A stretch of 64,000 nt of DNA from Pseudomonas sp. R37(2017) (GCF_002113375.1 NZ_NEHO01000002.1:372001-436000), one strand, 5' to 3'; numbered from the stretch's first letter, positions 10,497 to 18,905 are shown. The notes: a model not told the origin generated them from the sequence alone. Numbers and translations: made by a program.

Positions 10497-10604
10497 AGGG
10501 ACTCCACTCAGCAGGCGACTATTCTCCGTGCGGTATCGGCACTTGTCGAGAATTCGTATCAACCCGCTGTGCGGCTCTGTCGGATTTCCGGGCACAGGAA
10601 TACT

Positions 10605-11237
10605 ATGCGCGCCATGCAAATATCCTCTGATCACCCGCTGTTGCTGCGAATCGTCGACGACCTGGCCGAACATGGCTGGTCGCAGCAGAATATTTTCCTG
10701 CCTCTGGACCTGACCCGGGCGCTGGCGGCCGAGTGTCGCAAGCGTGCTGCCGAAGGCGAGTTGGCGCCGGCTGCCGTGGGCCGTGGGCTGTCATCGGAGA
10801 TCCGCGAAGGGATTCGTGGCGACCATATCCAGTGGATCGACCCCGGCCAGACCGAGGCTTGCGACAGCTACCTGAGCCTGATGGACAGCCTGCGCGAGGC
10901 GATCAATCGCGGTCTGTTTCTCGGTCTCGAGGATTTCGAAAGCCATTTTGCGATGTACGCTCCCGGTGCCTTCTACCTCAAGCACGTGGACCGCTTTCGC
11001 GATGACGACCGGCGCATGGTTTCGGCGGTGGTTTACCTCAATGACGCCTGGCTTCCCGAGCACGGAGGCCAGTTGCGAATGTACCTCGACGGCGATCGCG
11101 TCCACGACGTGCAGCCTACCGGCGGCTGCCTGGTGGTGTTTCTCTCCGGCGAAGTCCCCCACGAAGTCCTGCCCGCGACCCGTGATCGCCTGTCTTTGAC
11201 CGGCTGGTTCCGTCGTCGCGGCAACGAGCCGTTCTGA
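10605..11237 (+). CDS. 2-oxoglutarate/Fe(II)-dependent oxygenase
   Basis: 210-residue oxygenase of the prolyl-4-hydroxylase-like fold. The iron triad is clear: His127 and Asp129 in YLKHVDRF and His186 in GEVPHEVLP; Arg195 in TRDRLSLTGWF should bind the 2-oxoglutarate carboxylate. The start is ATG at 10605 with AGGAA just upstream; a second ATG at 10614 is possible. It ends two bases before the DUF523 gene, so the two probably share a transcript. The substrate is unknown; related bacterial proteins hydroxylate protein side chains or small molecules. Confidence 0.85.
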   Translation: MRAMQISSDHPLLLRIVDDLAEHGWSQQNIFLPLDLTRALAAECRKRAAEGELAPAAVGRGLSSEIREGIRGDHIQWIDPGQTEACDSYLSLMDSLREAINRGLFLGLEDFESHFAMYAPGAFYLKHVDRFRDDDRRMVSAVVYLNDAWLPEHGGQLRMYLDGDRVHDVQPTGGCLVVFLSGEVPHEVLPATRDRLSLTGWFRRRGNEPF

Positions 11238-11239
11238 TC

Positions 11240-11725
11240 ATGCAGAAAATTCTCGTCAGTCGTTGCCTGTTGGGCCACCGCGTCCGATACGACGGCGGGG
11301 CCAGCGGACCGTTCGATCAGCTTCAGCAGTGGCTTGATGAGGGGCGGGTCGTGCCGTTGTGCCCGGAGGTCGCCGGTGGCTTGCCGACGCCTCGGGCGGC
11401 AGCGGAGATTCCGGGCGGTCAGGGCGCGCAAGTCCTCGATGGCCAGGCATTGGTGATCACTGGCGAAGGCGAGGACGTCAGTGTGCAGTTCCTGTCCGGG
11501 GCGTATCAGGCGTTGGAGCTGGTGCAAAAACATGGCATTCGCATCGCCATCCTCAAGGCCAACAGCCCGTCCTGCGGCAATCTGCTGACCTATGACGGGA
11601 CGTTCAGCGGCGTGAAGGTCAGCGGCGAGGGCGTGACGGCGGCACTGCTCATGCGCCATGGGGTGCGGGTGTTCAGTGAGTTGGAACTGCCGCAAGCGGC
11701 GCAGGCATTGGCAGCACTCGATTAA
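11240..11725 (+). CDS. DUF523 domain protein (YbbK family)
   Basis: 161-residue cytoplasmic protein covering the whole DUF523 domain. It starts KILVSRCLLGHRVRYDGG and has the central PLCPEVAGGLPTPR block and LKANSPSCG, the conserved cysteine-containing signature. The three conserved cysteines (in SRCLLG, PLCPE and PSCG) suggest metal or cluster binding, but the function of this family is not established. It is two bases downstream of the oxygenase gene. A REP doublet follows. Confidence 0.85.
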   Translation: MQKILVSRCLLGHRVRYDGGASGPFDQLQQWLDEGRVVPLCPEVAGGLPTPRAAAEIPGGQGAQVLDGQALVITGEGEDVSVQFLSGAYQALELVQKHGIRIAILKANSPSCGNLLTYDGTFSGVKVSGEGVTAALLMRHGVRVFSELELPQAAQALAALD

Positions 11726-11742
11726 CCAACGACACAAGACCC

Positions 11743-11832
11743 TGTAGGAGCGAGCATGCTCGCGAAGGCGGCCTGACATTCAACATCAATGTTGACTGGA
11801 CTGGCCTCATCGCGAGCATGCTCGCTCCTACA
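11743..11832. repeat. REP doublet (90-bp class)
   Basis: TGTAGGAGCGAGCATGCTCGCGA and its inverse, with a spacer containing TTCAACATCAATGTTGACTGG. Separates converging genes. Confidence 0.88.
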
Positions 11833-11847
11833 GGGTGCCCGGTGATT

Positions 11848-12438
11848 TCAGGGCTTGGGCGCCACGCTCGCATCCGCCCCCAGCCACTTCTGCTCAAGCG
11901 CTTGCAGCCGTCCGTCATCCTTGATTCGCTGCAACGCGTTTTCCAGGCTGGCATGGAACGCCGGATTACCCTTCTGAAACGGAATCGCCAGGCTCACGGC
12001 CGGATTGGTTTTGGGTTTCTCTTCTGTCAGCGACTGCACCAGCAAAATGGAGCGGGGCTCTTCTTTCTGCGCGATCAATTGCGCATGGGTCTGGATGTAG
12101 GGCTCGCTGAAGTCGAAACGATCCTTGAGATCCGGGGTCACTGCTATGTGATTGATGGCGATGTCGTATTTGCCGCTTTCGACACCAGTCAACAGATCGC
12201 TGCCGTCGGTGACGACAAAGTCGGCCCGGACATCGAGCTCACTTGCCAGCAGACGACCCAATTCGACTTCGAAGCCGGTGAGTTCGTCGTCTTTCTTGAA
12301 GTTGAATTGGGGAGTATTGGCTTCAACGGCAATGCGCAATTCACCCCGGTCGTTGATGTCATCAATCAGTTCGGCGTGAGCCAACGGGCTCAAAAGGGGT
12401 AGCAGGCAGATCAGGCCAGGCAGAAAGCGCATGGTCAC
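11848..12438 (-). CDS. Short SBP_bac_3-type solute-binding protein lacking most of lobe 2
   Basis: 196-residue secreted protein; residues 1-22 form a signal peptide ending LAHA. The mature part begins like polar-amino-acid-binding proteins (RGELRIAVEANTPQFNF, GFEVELGRLLASEL, GKYDIAINHIAVTPDLKDRFDFSEPY) and ends like them (AFHASLENALQRIKDDGRLQALEQKWLG). Normal members have about 240-260 residues. Here the hinge segment near residue 125 runs almost directly into the returning strand AVSLAIPFQKGNP, so about 70-80 residues forming lobe 2 are absent with the frame intact. No permease or ATPase gene is adjacent. It may bind ligand weakly, or act as a sensor or partner subunit. Confidence 0.78.
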   Translation of the reverse strand: MTMRFLPGLICLLPLLSPLAHAELIDDINDRGELRIAVEANTPQFNFKKDDELTGFEVELGRLLASELDVRADFVVTDGSDLLTGVESGKYDIAINHIAVTPDLKDRFDFSEPYIQTHAQLIAQKEEPRSILLVQSLTEEKPKTNPAVSLAIPFQKGNPAFHASLENALQRIKDDGRLQALEQKWLGADASVAPKP

Positions 12439-12567
12439 TCCTTTGAAATTTTTATCGCGACCCTCTGATTCAGGCTCGCTTTGCTATGGTTGTCGAGTGC
12501 CTTCGACAACAAATGGCTATGAAGTTGTCATGGTCGCGTGGATTTTACGGAAAAACTGGAGAAGAGA

Positions 12568-12993
12568 ATGAAAACCTTTATGTCACGTGCTGCCTTGGCT
12601 GGCCTGTTGATGGGTGTTTCTGTGCTGGCCAGTGCTGCAACGCCGGCTCCGAAAGGCGCCGAAGTGTCCATCGTGTCTCCCAAGGACGGTGCGACGGTTC
12701 CACAGACTGTCGTGGTGAAGTTTGCCGTCGAGAACATTTCCCTGGCTCCGGCGGGCGATCCCACCAAGAACAGCGGTCATCACCACTTGCTGATCGATGT
12801 CGATGAGCTGCCAGCTGCCGGTGCGCCGATCCCCAAGGATGACAACCACCTGCATTACGGTGGAGCGCAGACCCAGGCTGAAGTGACGCTCACGCCGGGC
12901 AAGCACACCTTGCAGCTTGAACTGGGCGATAGCAACCACATCCCGTTCGATCCGCCGATCGTTTCCGAGAAGATCACCGTCAATGTGAAATAA
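12568..12993 (+). CDS. DUF4399 domain periplasmic protein
   Basis: 141-residue secreted protein. The start is ATG at 12568 with GGAG about eight bases upstream. Residues 1-22 (ending LASAA) are a signal peptide. The mature part is a small beta-rich domain: VSIVSPKDGATVP, then a histidine cluster NSGHHHLLIDVDELP, DDNHLHYGG, and LTPGKHTLQLELGDSNHIPFDPPI. This pattern is the DUF4399 family. The repeated histidines suggest metal binding, which is inference. It is followed by a strong bidirectional terminator shared with serA. Confidence 0.85.
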   Translation: MKTFMSRAALAGLLMGVSVLASAATPAPKGAEVSIVSPKDGATVPQTVVVKFAVENISLAPAGDPTKNSGHHHLLIDVDELPAAGAPIPKDDNHLHYGGAQTQAEVTLTPGKHTLQLELGDSNHIPFDPPIVSEKITVNVK

Positions 12994-13029
12994 AAAAGGG
13001 AGCCCGCTTCGCTGGGGCTCCCTTTTTTA
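12992..13029. terminator. Bidirectional Rho-independent terminator
   Basis: AAAAAAGGGAGCCC and GGGCTCCCTTTTTT pair around a short CGCTTCGCTG-type loop. The A-run and T-run on the two sides allow termination from both directions, for the DUF4399 gene (+) and serA (-). Confidence 0.88.
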
Positions 13030-13042
13030 TAGTTGCAAGCTG

Positions 13043-13106
13043 CAAGCTATAAGCTTCAAGTCAAAGCAAACGCAAACTCAACTTGCCGCTTGAAGCTTAT
13101 CGCTTG
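13043..13106. repeat. Long inverted repeat, AAGCTT-rich
   Basis: The 18-base arms at 13043-13060 and 13089-13106 match at 17 of 18 positions (core ATAAGCTTCAAG). It is unrelated in sequence to the REP units. It lies just past the serA stop codon and would form a hairpin in the transcript's 3' end. Confidence 0.65.
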
Positions 13107-13117
13107 TCGCTGTTCTG

Positions 13118-14347
13118 TTAGAACAGAACTCGACTACGGATGGTGCCGTTGACGTGTTGCAGCTTCTCTTGCGCCAGGTCCGAATACTCGGCGTCGACGT
13201 CGATGACCACGTAGCCGACCTTCTCGTTGGTCTGCAGGAACTGGCCGGAGATGTTGATGCCGTTTTCGGCGAAGACCTTGTTGATCTCGCTCATCACGCC
13301 CGGGATGTTCTCGTGGATGTGCAGCAGACGGTGCTTGCCAGGGTGAGCCGGCAGGGCCACTTCCGGGAAGTTCACGGACGATACCGAAGTACCGTTGTCG
13401 CTGTACTTGACCAGTTTCTCCGCGACTTCCAGGCCGATGTTGGCCTGGGCTTCGGCAGTGGAGCCGCCGATGTGCGGGGTCAGGATCACGTTGTCCAGGC
13501 CACGCAGCGGGCTTTCGAACTCTTCGTCGTTGGAGCGTGGCTCCACCGGGAATACGTCGATGGCCGCGCCGATCAGGTGTTTGTCCTTGATGGCGGCCGC
13601 CAGGTGGTCCAGCTCGACCACGGTGCCGCGGGCGGCGTTGATCAGGATGCCGCCTTTCTTGATCGCGCGGATTTCCTTCTCGCCCATCATCCACTGGGTA
13701 GCGGCGGTTTCCGGTACGTGCAGCGAAACGATGTCGGACATCCCCAGCAGTTCGTGCAGGTTGCCTACCTGGGTGGCGTTGCCCAGTGGCAGCTTGGTGA
13801 CGGTGTCGTAGAAGTACACCTGCATCCCCAGGCCTTCAGCCAGGACCGACAGTTGAGTACCGATCGAGCCATAACCGACGATGCCCAGCTTCTTGCCACG
13901 GATTTCGAAGGAGTTGGCCGCGCTCTTGATCCAGCCGCCACGGTGGCAGGAAGCGTTCTTCTCAGGGATGCCGCGCAGCAGCAGGATCGCTTCGGCCAGC
14001 ACCAGCTCCGCTACGGAACGGGTGTTGGAGTACGGTGCGTTGAACACGGCGATACCGCGCTCGCGAGCAGCGTCCAGGTCGACCTGGTTGGTGCCGATGC
14101 AGAAACAGCCGACCGCGACCAGCTTCTTCGCGTGATCGAAGATCTCTTCGGTCAGTTGAGTGCGTGAGCGAATGCCGATGAAGTGAGCATCCGCGATCTT
14201 TTCCTTGAGCTGGGCTTCCGGCAGAGAACCAGTGAGGTACTCGATGCTGGTGTAGCCCGCCGCCTTGAGGACGTCGACAGCCGATTGGTGGACGCCTTCG
14301 AGAAGAAGGAACTTGATCTTGCTCTTATCGAGAGAAGTCTTGCTCAT
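13118..14347 (-). CDS. serA: D-3-phosphoglycerate dehydrogenase
   Basis: 409-residue enzyme that oxidises 3-phosphoglycerate to 3-phosphohydroxypyruvate, the first step of serine synthesis. The length equals E. coli SerA. The substrate/NAD domain has GIRSRTQLTEE, the nucleotide fold has GYGSIGTQLSVLAEGLG, the catalytic region has INAARGTVVE and LTPHIGGSTAEAQ, and the C-terminal ~75 residues are a serine-sensing ACT domain (GVMSEINKVFAENGINISGQ). The start is ATG at 14347; the upstream open frame lacks support. It is divergent from a D-2-hydroxyglutarate dehydrogenase. SerA can reduce 2-oxoglutarate to D-2-hydroxyglutarate to recycle NAD+, and the neighbour would reoxidise that product. Confidence 0.97.
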   Translation of the reverse strand: MSKTSLDKSKIKFLLLEGVHQSAVDVLKAAGYTSIEYLTGSLPEAQLKEKIADAHFIGIRSRTQLTEEIFDHAKKLVAVGCFCIGTNQVDLDAARERGIAVFNAPYSNTRSVAELVLAEAILLLRGIPEKNASCHRGGWIKSAANSFEIRGKKLGIVGYGSIGTQLSVLAEGLGMQVYFYDTVTKLPLGNATQVGNLHELLGMSDIVSLHVPETAATQWMMGEKEIRAIKKGGILINAARGTVVELDHLAAAIKDKHLIGAAIDVFPVEPRSNDEEFESPLRGLDNVILTPHIGGSTAEAQANIGLEVAEKLVKYSDNGTSVSSVNFPEVALPAHPGKHRLLHIHENIPGVMSEINKVFAENGINISGQFLQTNEKVGYVVIDVDAEYSDLAQEKLQHVNGTIRSRVLF

Positions 14348-14455
14348 CTGCGTAAACCTGTATCCCGGAGAAAAATGGCAGGGAAGGGAGCAGCCCGGAG
14401 CTGACCCGGACGGCAGGAAAGCCGTCACCGCAGAACAGCCCTTGGGCACTATCCT

Positions 14456-14487
14456 GCGGGGTCGGTATGCTAGCATATGCACCCCGC
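14456..14487. promoter_or_regulatory. 32-bp near-palindrome between serA and d2hgdh
   Basis: Outer arms GCGGGGT and ACCCCGC, a perfect central palindrome TATGCTAGCATA at 14466-14477, and only the 3-base connectors mismatched. A candidate promoter toward d2hgdh, TTGGGC (14442-14447) and TATGCT (14466-14471) with an 18-base spacer, overlaps it. It is best read as an operator or promoter controlling both divergent genes. The regulator is unknown. Confidence 0.55.
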
Positions 14488-14553
14488 TAAACACTCATTC
14501 CTGCGACGTGAAGCGTTCTCAGGATGACCATGAATTGTTCGAGAGTTCTGTCG

Positions 14554-15948
14554 ATGACCAATCCTGCCCTGATTGAAGAGCTGAAGACCCTGGTTGAGCC
14601 TGGCAAGGTGTTGACCGATGCCGACTCCCTGAATGCTTACGGAAAGGATTGGACCAAGCATTTCGCCCCGGCCCCGACCGCCATCGTGTTCCCCAAGACC
14701 ACCGAGCAGGTCCAGGCCGTTGTCCTGTGGGCCAATAAACACAAGGTGGCGCTGGTGCCGTCCGGTGGCCGTACCGGGTTGTCCGCTGCCGCAGTGGCAG
14801 CCAATGGCGAAGTGGTCGTGTCGTTCGACTACATGAACCAGATTCTCGATGTGAACCTCACCGACCGTACCGCCGTCTGCCAGCCGGGCGTGGTCACCAA
14901 GCAGTTGCAGAACGTCGCCGAAGAAAAGGGCCTGTACTACCCGGTGGACTTCGCATCGTCCGGTTCGAGCCAGATTGGCGGCAATATCGGCACCAATGCC
15001 GGCGGAATCAAGGTGATTCGCTACGGCATGACCCGTAACTGGGTGGCCGGCATGAAAGTCGTCACCGGCAAGGGCGACGTGCTGGAACTGAACCGCGACC
15101 TGATCAAGAACGCCACCGGCTACGACATGCGTCAGCTGTTCATTGGCGCCGAAGGCACTCTCGGTTTCGTGGTCGAAGCGACCATGCGCCTGGACCGTGC
15201 ACCGAAAAACCTCACCGCGATGGTGCTCGGCACCGCCGACTTCGACTCGATCATGCCGGTGCTGCACGCCTTCCAGAGCAAACTTGACCTGACCGCCTTC
15301 GAGTTCTTCTCCGACAAGGCCCTGGCCAAAGTCATGGCTCGTGGCGATGTCCCGGCGCCGTTCGAATCCGACTGCCCGTTCTATGCGCTGCTGGAATTCG
15401 AAGCGACCACCGAAGAAGTGGCCAACCACGCCCTGGAAACCTTCGAGCACTGTGTCGAGCAGGGCTGGGTACTGGACGGTGTGATGAGCCAGAGCGAGAC
15501 CCAGTTGCAGAACCTGTGGAAGCTGCGCGAATACATCTCGGAAACCATCTCCCACTGGACGCCGTACAAGAACGACATCTCGGTAACCGTGTCGAAAGTC
15601 CCGGCGTTCCTGAAGGAAATCGACGCGATCGTCGGCGAACACTACCCGGATTTCGAAATTGTCTGGTTCGGCCACATCGGCGACGGCAACCTGCACTTGA
15701 ACATCCTCAAGCCGGATAACCTGAGCAAGGACGAGTTCTTCGCCAAGTGCGCCACCGTCAACAAGTGGGTGTTCGAAACCGTCGAGAAGCACAACGGCTC
15801 GATTTCCGCCGAGCACGGCGTGGGCATGACCAAGCGTGATTACCTGACCTACAGCCGTTCCCCGGTGGAGATCGAGTACATGAAAGCCGTCAAGGCAGTG
15901 TTCGACCCGAACGGCATCATGAACCCGGGCAAGATTTTCGCGGTTTGA
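14554..15948 (+). CDS. d2hgdh: FAD-linked D-2-hydroxyglutarate dehydrogenase
   Basis: 464-residue flavoenzyme of the D2HGDH/D-lactate dehydrogenase family. The N-terminal FAD_binding_4 domain has VPSGGRTGLSAAAV and SSGSSQIGGNIGTNAGG; the C-terminal FAD-oxidase domain has WFGHIGDGNLHLNIL (metal-binding histidines), ISAEHGVGMTKRDYL and the terminal NPGKIF. It should oxidise D-2-hydroxyglutarate to 2-oxoglutarate, passing electrons to the respiratory chain. The start chosen is ATG 14554 (MTNPALIEEL), with GAGAG eight bases upstream; ATG 14524 is an alternative. Placement opposite serA matches the pair shown in P. stutzeri to drive serine synthesis together. A glycolate or D-lactate substrate is less likely in this context. 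Confidence 0.9.
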   Translation: MTNPALIEELKTLVEPGKVLTDADSLNAYGKDWTKHFAPAPTAIVFPKTTEQVQAVVLWANKHKVALVPSGGRTGLSAAAVAANGEVVVSFDYMNQILDVNLTDRTAVCQPGVVTKQLQNVAEEKGLYYPVDFASSGSSQIGGNIGTNAGGIKVIRYGMTRNWVAGMKVVTGKGDVLELNRDLIKNATGYDMRQLFIGAEGTLGFVVEATMRLDRAPKNLTAMVLGTADFDSIMPVLHAFQSKLDLTAFEFFSDKALAKVMARGDVPAPFESDCPFYALLEFEATTEEVANHALETFEHCVEQGWVLDGVMSQSETQLQNLWKLREYISETISHWTPYKNDISVTVSKVPAFLKEIDAIVGEHYPDFEIVWFGHIGDGNLHLNILKPDNLSKDEFFAKCATVNKWVFETVEKHNGSISAEHGVGMTKRDYLTYSRSPVEIEYMKAVKAVFDPNGIMNPGKIFAV

Positions 15949-15986
15949 TTTTCGAACGTTAAGAGCCAACGAAGCAGGAGTCGGTA

Positions 15987-16652
15987 ATGAGCTATCAGCA
16001 CCAGTATGTCGACGGTACGCGCATTCACTTCCCGCTGGGGAAAGTGGTGTGTATTGGCCGTAACTACGCCGAACACGCCAGGGAGTTGGATAATCCGGTG
16101 CCGACCGAACCGCTGCTGTTCATCAAGCCGGGCAGTTGCGTGGTGCCGCTGGAAGGTGGTTTCAGTATTCCGACCGAGCGCGGTTCGGTGCATTACGAAG
16201 CGGAAATCGCGGTGTTGATCGGCAAGCCATTGTCGACCAGGCCGAGTGTTGAAGAAGTGCTCGACGCCATTTCCGGTTTTGCTCCCGCCCTGGACCTGAC
16301 CTTGCGTGACAAACAGGCCGAGCTGAAATCCAAGGGGCTGCCGTGGGAAATCGCCAAGTCCTTCGACGGTGCGGCGGTGATTGCTCCGTTCGTGTCTGGC
16401 AGCACCTTTGCCGACCTGACCGACATCGGCATCCGCCTGACCATCAACGGCGAAGTTCGCCAGGACGGTAACAGCAGCGCCATGCTCAACCCGATCGTAC
16501 CGATGATCCAGCACATGGCCGGTTGCTTCTCGCTGCAGGCCGGTGATGTGATCCTGACGGGTACACCGGTGGGCGTCGGTCCGCTGAATGTCGGTGACGA
16601 AATTGTCCTGGAACTGCCGGGCGCCAGCCGCTTTACCAGCAGCGTTCGTTAG
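15987..16652 (+). CDS. Fumarylacetoacetate hydrolase family protein
   Basis: 221-residue enzyme of the FAH fold. The metal ligands are visible in VHYEAEIAVLIG (Glu-x-Glu) and in GFAPALDLTLRD (Asp). It has KSFDGAAVIAPF, NGEVRQDGNSSAML, and GDVILTGTPVGVGPL near the end. This short version (about 220 residues) resembles YcgM and mammalian FAHD1, which act on acylpyruvates or oxaloacetate (decarboxylation or tautomerisation). A good ribosome site, CAGGAGT, precedes the ATG. It starts 38 bases after d2hgdh and is probably co-transcribed. Confidence 0.88.
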   Translation: MSYQHQYVDGTRIHFPLGKVVCIGRNYAEHARELDNPVPTEPLLFIKPGSCVVPLEGGFSIPTERGSVHYEAEIAVLIGKPLSTRPSVEEVLDAISGFAPALDLTLRDKQAELKSKGLPWEIAKSFDGAAVIAPFVSGSTFADLTDIGIRLTINGEVRQDGNSSAMLNPIVPMIQHMAGCFSLQAGDVILTGTPVGVGPLNVGDEIVLELPGASRFTSSVR

Positions 16653-16671
16653 CTGTAACACCGTTGTGCCC

Positions 16672-16761
16672 TGTGGGAGCGAGCCTGCTCGCGATTGCGG
16701 TGTGTCATTCAGCATCTCTGTTGACTGACACTGCCTCATCGCGAGCAGGCTCGCTCCCACA
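16672..16761. repeat. REP doublet (90-bp class)
   Basis: TGTGGGAGCGAGCCTGCTCGCGA and its inverse, with a spacer containing TCATTCAGCATCTCTGTTGAC. It is between two genes on the same strand. Confidence 0.88.
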
Positions 16762-16919
16762 GTCGTATGTGGTGGGCTGAAGTTCGGATTGCACACAGTT
16801 CCATCCTGTCATTTCCCGTTTTTTTCACATCCGGTCTGGATAATTTCAGGCATTCGGCCTCTGGGCCGCCCCAAATTGTGCTATTACCCCTAGCCCGAAT
16901 TTCTGGAATGCATTCCCCG

Positions 16920-17846
16920 ATGGCCACTGCTCCGCTTTCCAAGCTTGAATCTGCCCGCCGCTCACGCTTCGCCCTGCGCTGGTACACCTGGCTATTGCTG
17001 GTGGCGGTTGTTGCCTATGGTGTCGCCTTCGCCATGCACTGGGATGCGCGGGGTATTCTCTGGGTGAAAGAGCAGTTCAAGACCCCGGCCGAGCGCCAGG
17101 CGAGCATCTGGCTTCCGGACTATCGGGCCGTGATCGATGCCAAGCCGCTGCCGGGCATGGAGAAGGACGAAGCATCGGACGTGGCCTATGACCCTCAGAC
17201 CAAAACCCTGTTTTCGGTCATGGGCAAGAACCCGTTCCTGGTCGAATTGAACTTGCAGGGCGATGTGCTGCGCAAGATGCCGCTGGTGGGTTGGAACAAC
17301 CCTGAGGGCGTCACGGTGCTGGGTGACGGCCGACTGGCCATTGTCGATGAGCGCGAGCACCTGATCGTTATCGTCAAGGTCGATGCCGATACTCGCGAGC
17401 TGAATATCGCCGATTTCCCCAAATACGATCTCGGTCCTTCCAAAGACCAGAACAAGGCCTTCGAAGGTGTCACCTGGGATCCGCGCAATCAGCAACTGGT
17501 GCTGGGCGAAGAGCGCCCGCCGGCATTGTTTACCTGGAGCGGTGACGGCAAGGCCCTTACCGGCGACAAGCTGAAGCTGGCCAGTCATGCGCTGGACATG
17601 CGCAACCTGTCTGCCCTGGCCATCGACCCGCGCACCGGTCACATGCTGGTGCTGTCCGCCGATTCGCACCTGTTGCTGGAGCTGGACACGAAGGGCGAGC
17701 AGGTCAGTTTCATCACCCTGCTGCGCGGCTTCAACGGTTTGAAAAACACCATTCCCCGCGCCGAAGGCGTGACCATGGACGAAGCGGGGACGCTGTACAT
17801 GGTGAGTGAGCCGAACCTGTTCTATCGCTTCGAAAAGCAGCACTGA
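16920..17846 (+). CDS. SdiA-regulated domain protein, first of two paralogues
   Basis: 308-residue protein with a basic N-terminus, one membrane helix (about residues 22-42) and a large periplasmic beta-propeller-like domain. Recurrent elements are ASDVAYDPQTKTLFSVMGKNP, NPEGVTVLGDGRLAIVDE, FEGVTWDPRNQQLVLGEE, LSALAIDPRTGHMLVLSA and EGVTMDEAGTLYMVSEPNLFYRF. This matches the SdiA-regulated (YjiK) family. The start is uncertain: ATG 16920 is used here and ATG 16908 is in frame. A second copy follows 118 bases later. The function of the family is not established. Confidence 0.82.
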   Translation: MATAPLSKLESARRSRFALRWYTWLLLVAVVAYGVAFAMHWDARGILWVKEQFKTPAERQASIWLPDYRAVIDAKPLPGMEKDEASDVAYDPQTKTLFSVMGKNPFLVELNLQGDVLRKMPLVGWNNPEGVTVLGDGRLAIVDEREHLIVIVKVDADTRELNIADFPKYDLGPSKDQNKAFEGVTWDPRNQQLVLGEERPPALFTWSGDGKALTGDKLKLASHALDMRNLSALAIDPRTGHMLVLSADSHLLLELDTKGEQVSFITLLRGFNGLKNTIPRAEGVTMDEAGTLYMVSEPNLFYRFEKQH

Positions 17847-17964
17847 CGTTCAGGGTTTGCAGGATTTCTAGCGCTCGGTTGTAGGACTGGGCTAGTGGCC
17901 ATTAAGCTTCAGTTCAGACAGGCGTGATATTTCATCCGCCTGTCTTGACCCCGAGCCTGCCCGA

Positions 17965-18888
17965 ATGCGTCGATTTGCCCGCCCCAAATCCCTGATTCTG
18001 ATCCTGTCGGTGATCTCGCTGGCGGTATTGATTGCGTTCGGCCAATACCTGCGCCTGTTCGAGCGTGCCTGGTTCAATCTGCATACGCAGTGGCAGGCGG
18101 CGAATGCCCAGTCCATGGCGCTGGACCAGTATCGGGTCGTGACCGAGGCGCAGGTGATCGATGGCCTGGCTGACAACGTTTCGGCATTGACCTATGACCC
18201 GGTGCGCAAAAGCCTGTTCACCGTCACCAACAAACGCAGCGAGTTGATCGAGTTGTCCCTGGACGGCAGGATTTTGCGCCGTGTGGCGTTGGTCGGATTC
18301 GGCGATCCGGAAGCGGTTGAATTCATCAGTGCCGACACGTATGTGATCGCTGAAGAGAGCCAGCAGCGGCTGATCAAGGTTCGCCTGGAGCCGGACACTA
18401 CCTTCCTCGATGCGGCAGACGCCGAGCAAATGACCCTGGGCGTGCACATGGACAAGGGCGGCAACAAGGGTTTCGAGGGTCTGGCTTACGACTCGGTGGG
18501 CAAGCGCCTGTTCGTGGCGAAGGAGCGCAACCCGATGCTGATCTACGAAGTGCACGGTTTTCCGCGTTTCAATCCCGAAGAGTCTTACTCGGTGCACGTG
18601 ATCAACGACCCCAAGCGGGATGCGGGGTTGTTTGTGCGGGATCTGTCGAGCCTGCAATACGACGAGCGCAGCGGGCATCTGCTGGCGCTGTCGGAAGAGT
18701 CGCGATTGATGCTGGAGCTGGATGTGGGCGGGCGTCCGCTGAGCACAATGTCATTGCGCAAGGGGCGCCAGGGCCTGCAAAAAACCGTGCCGCAAGCGGA
18801 GGGGATCGCCGTGGACGACGACGGTACGCTGTACCTCGTCAGTGAGCCGAACCTGTTCTACGTGTTCAAGAAACCAACACAACACTGA
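17965..18888 (+). CDS. SdiA-regulated domain protein, second paralogue
   Basis: 307-residue paralogue of the preceding protein with the same plan: basic N-terminus, one membrane helix (about residues 10-30), then propeller-like repeats. VSALTYDPVRKSLFTVTNKR, GDPEAVEFISADTYVIAEE, FEGLAYDSVGKRLFVAKER, LSSLQYDERSGHLLALSEE and EGIAVDDDGTLYLVSEPNLFYVF line up block by block with the first copy. The two have clearly diverged, pointing to an old tandem duplication. Both are predicted to face the periplasm. The name comes from E. coli genes induced by SdiA; regulation by quorum sensing here is not shown by the sequence. Confidence 0.83.
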   Translation: MRRFARPKSLILILSVISLAVLIAFGQYLRLFERAWFNLHTQWQAANAQSMALDQYRVVTEAQVIDGLADNVSALTYDPVRKSLFTVTNKRSELIELSLDGRILRRVALVGFGDPEAVEFISADTYVIAEESQQRLIKVRLEPDTTFLDAADAEQMTLGVHMDKGGNKGFEGLAYDSVGKRLFVAKERNPMLIYEVHGFPRFNPEESYSVHVINDPKRDAGLFVRDLSSLQYDERSGHLLALSEESRLMLELDVGGRPLSTMSLRKGRQGLQKTVPQAEGIAVDDDGTLYLVSEPNLFYVFKKPTQH

Positions 18889-18905
18889 CCGGCACCCCGT
18901 ATCAA

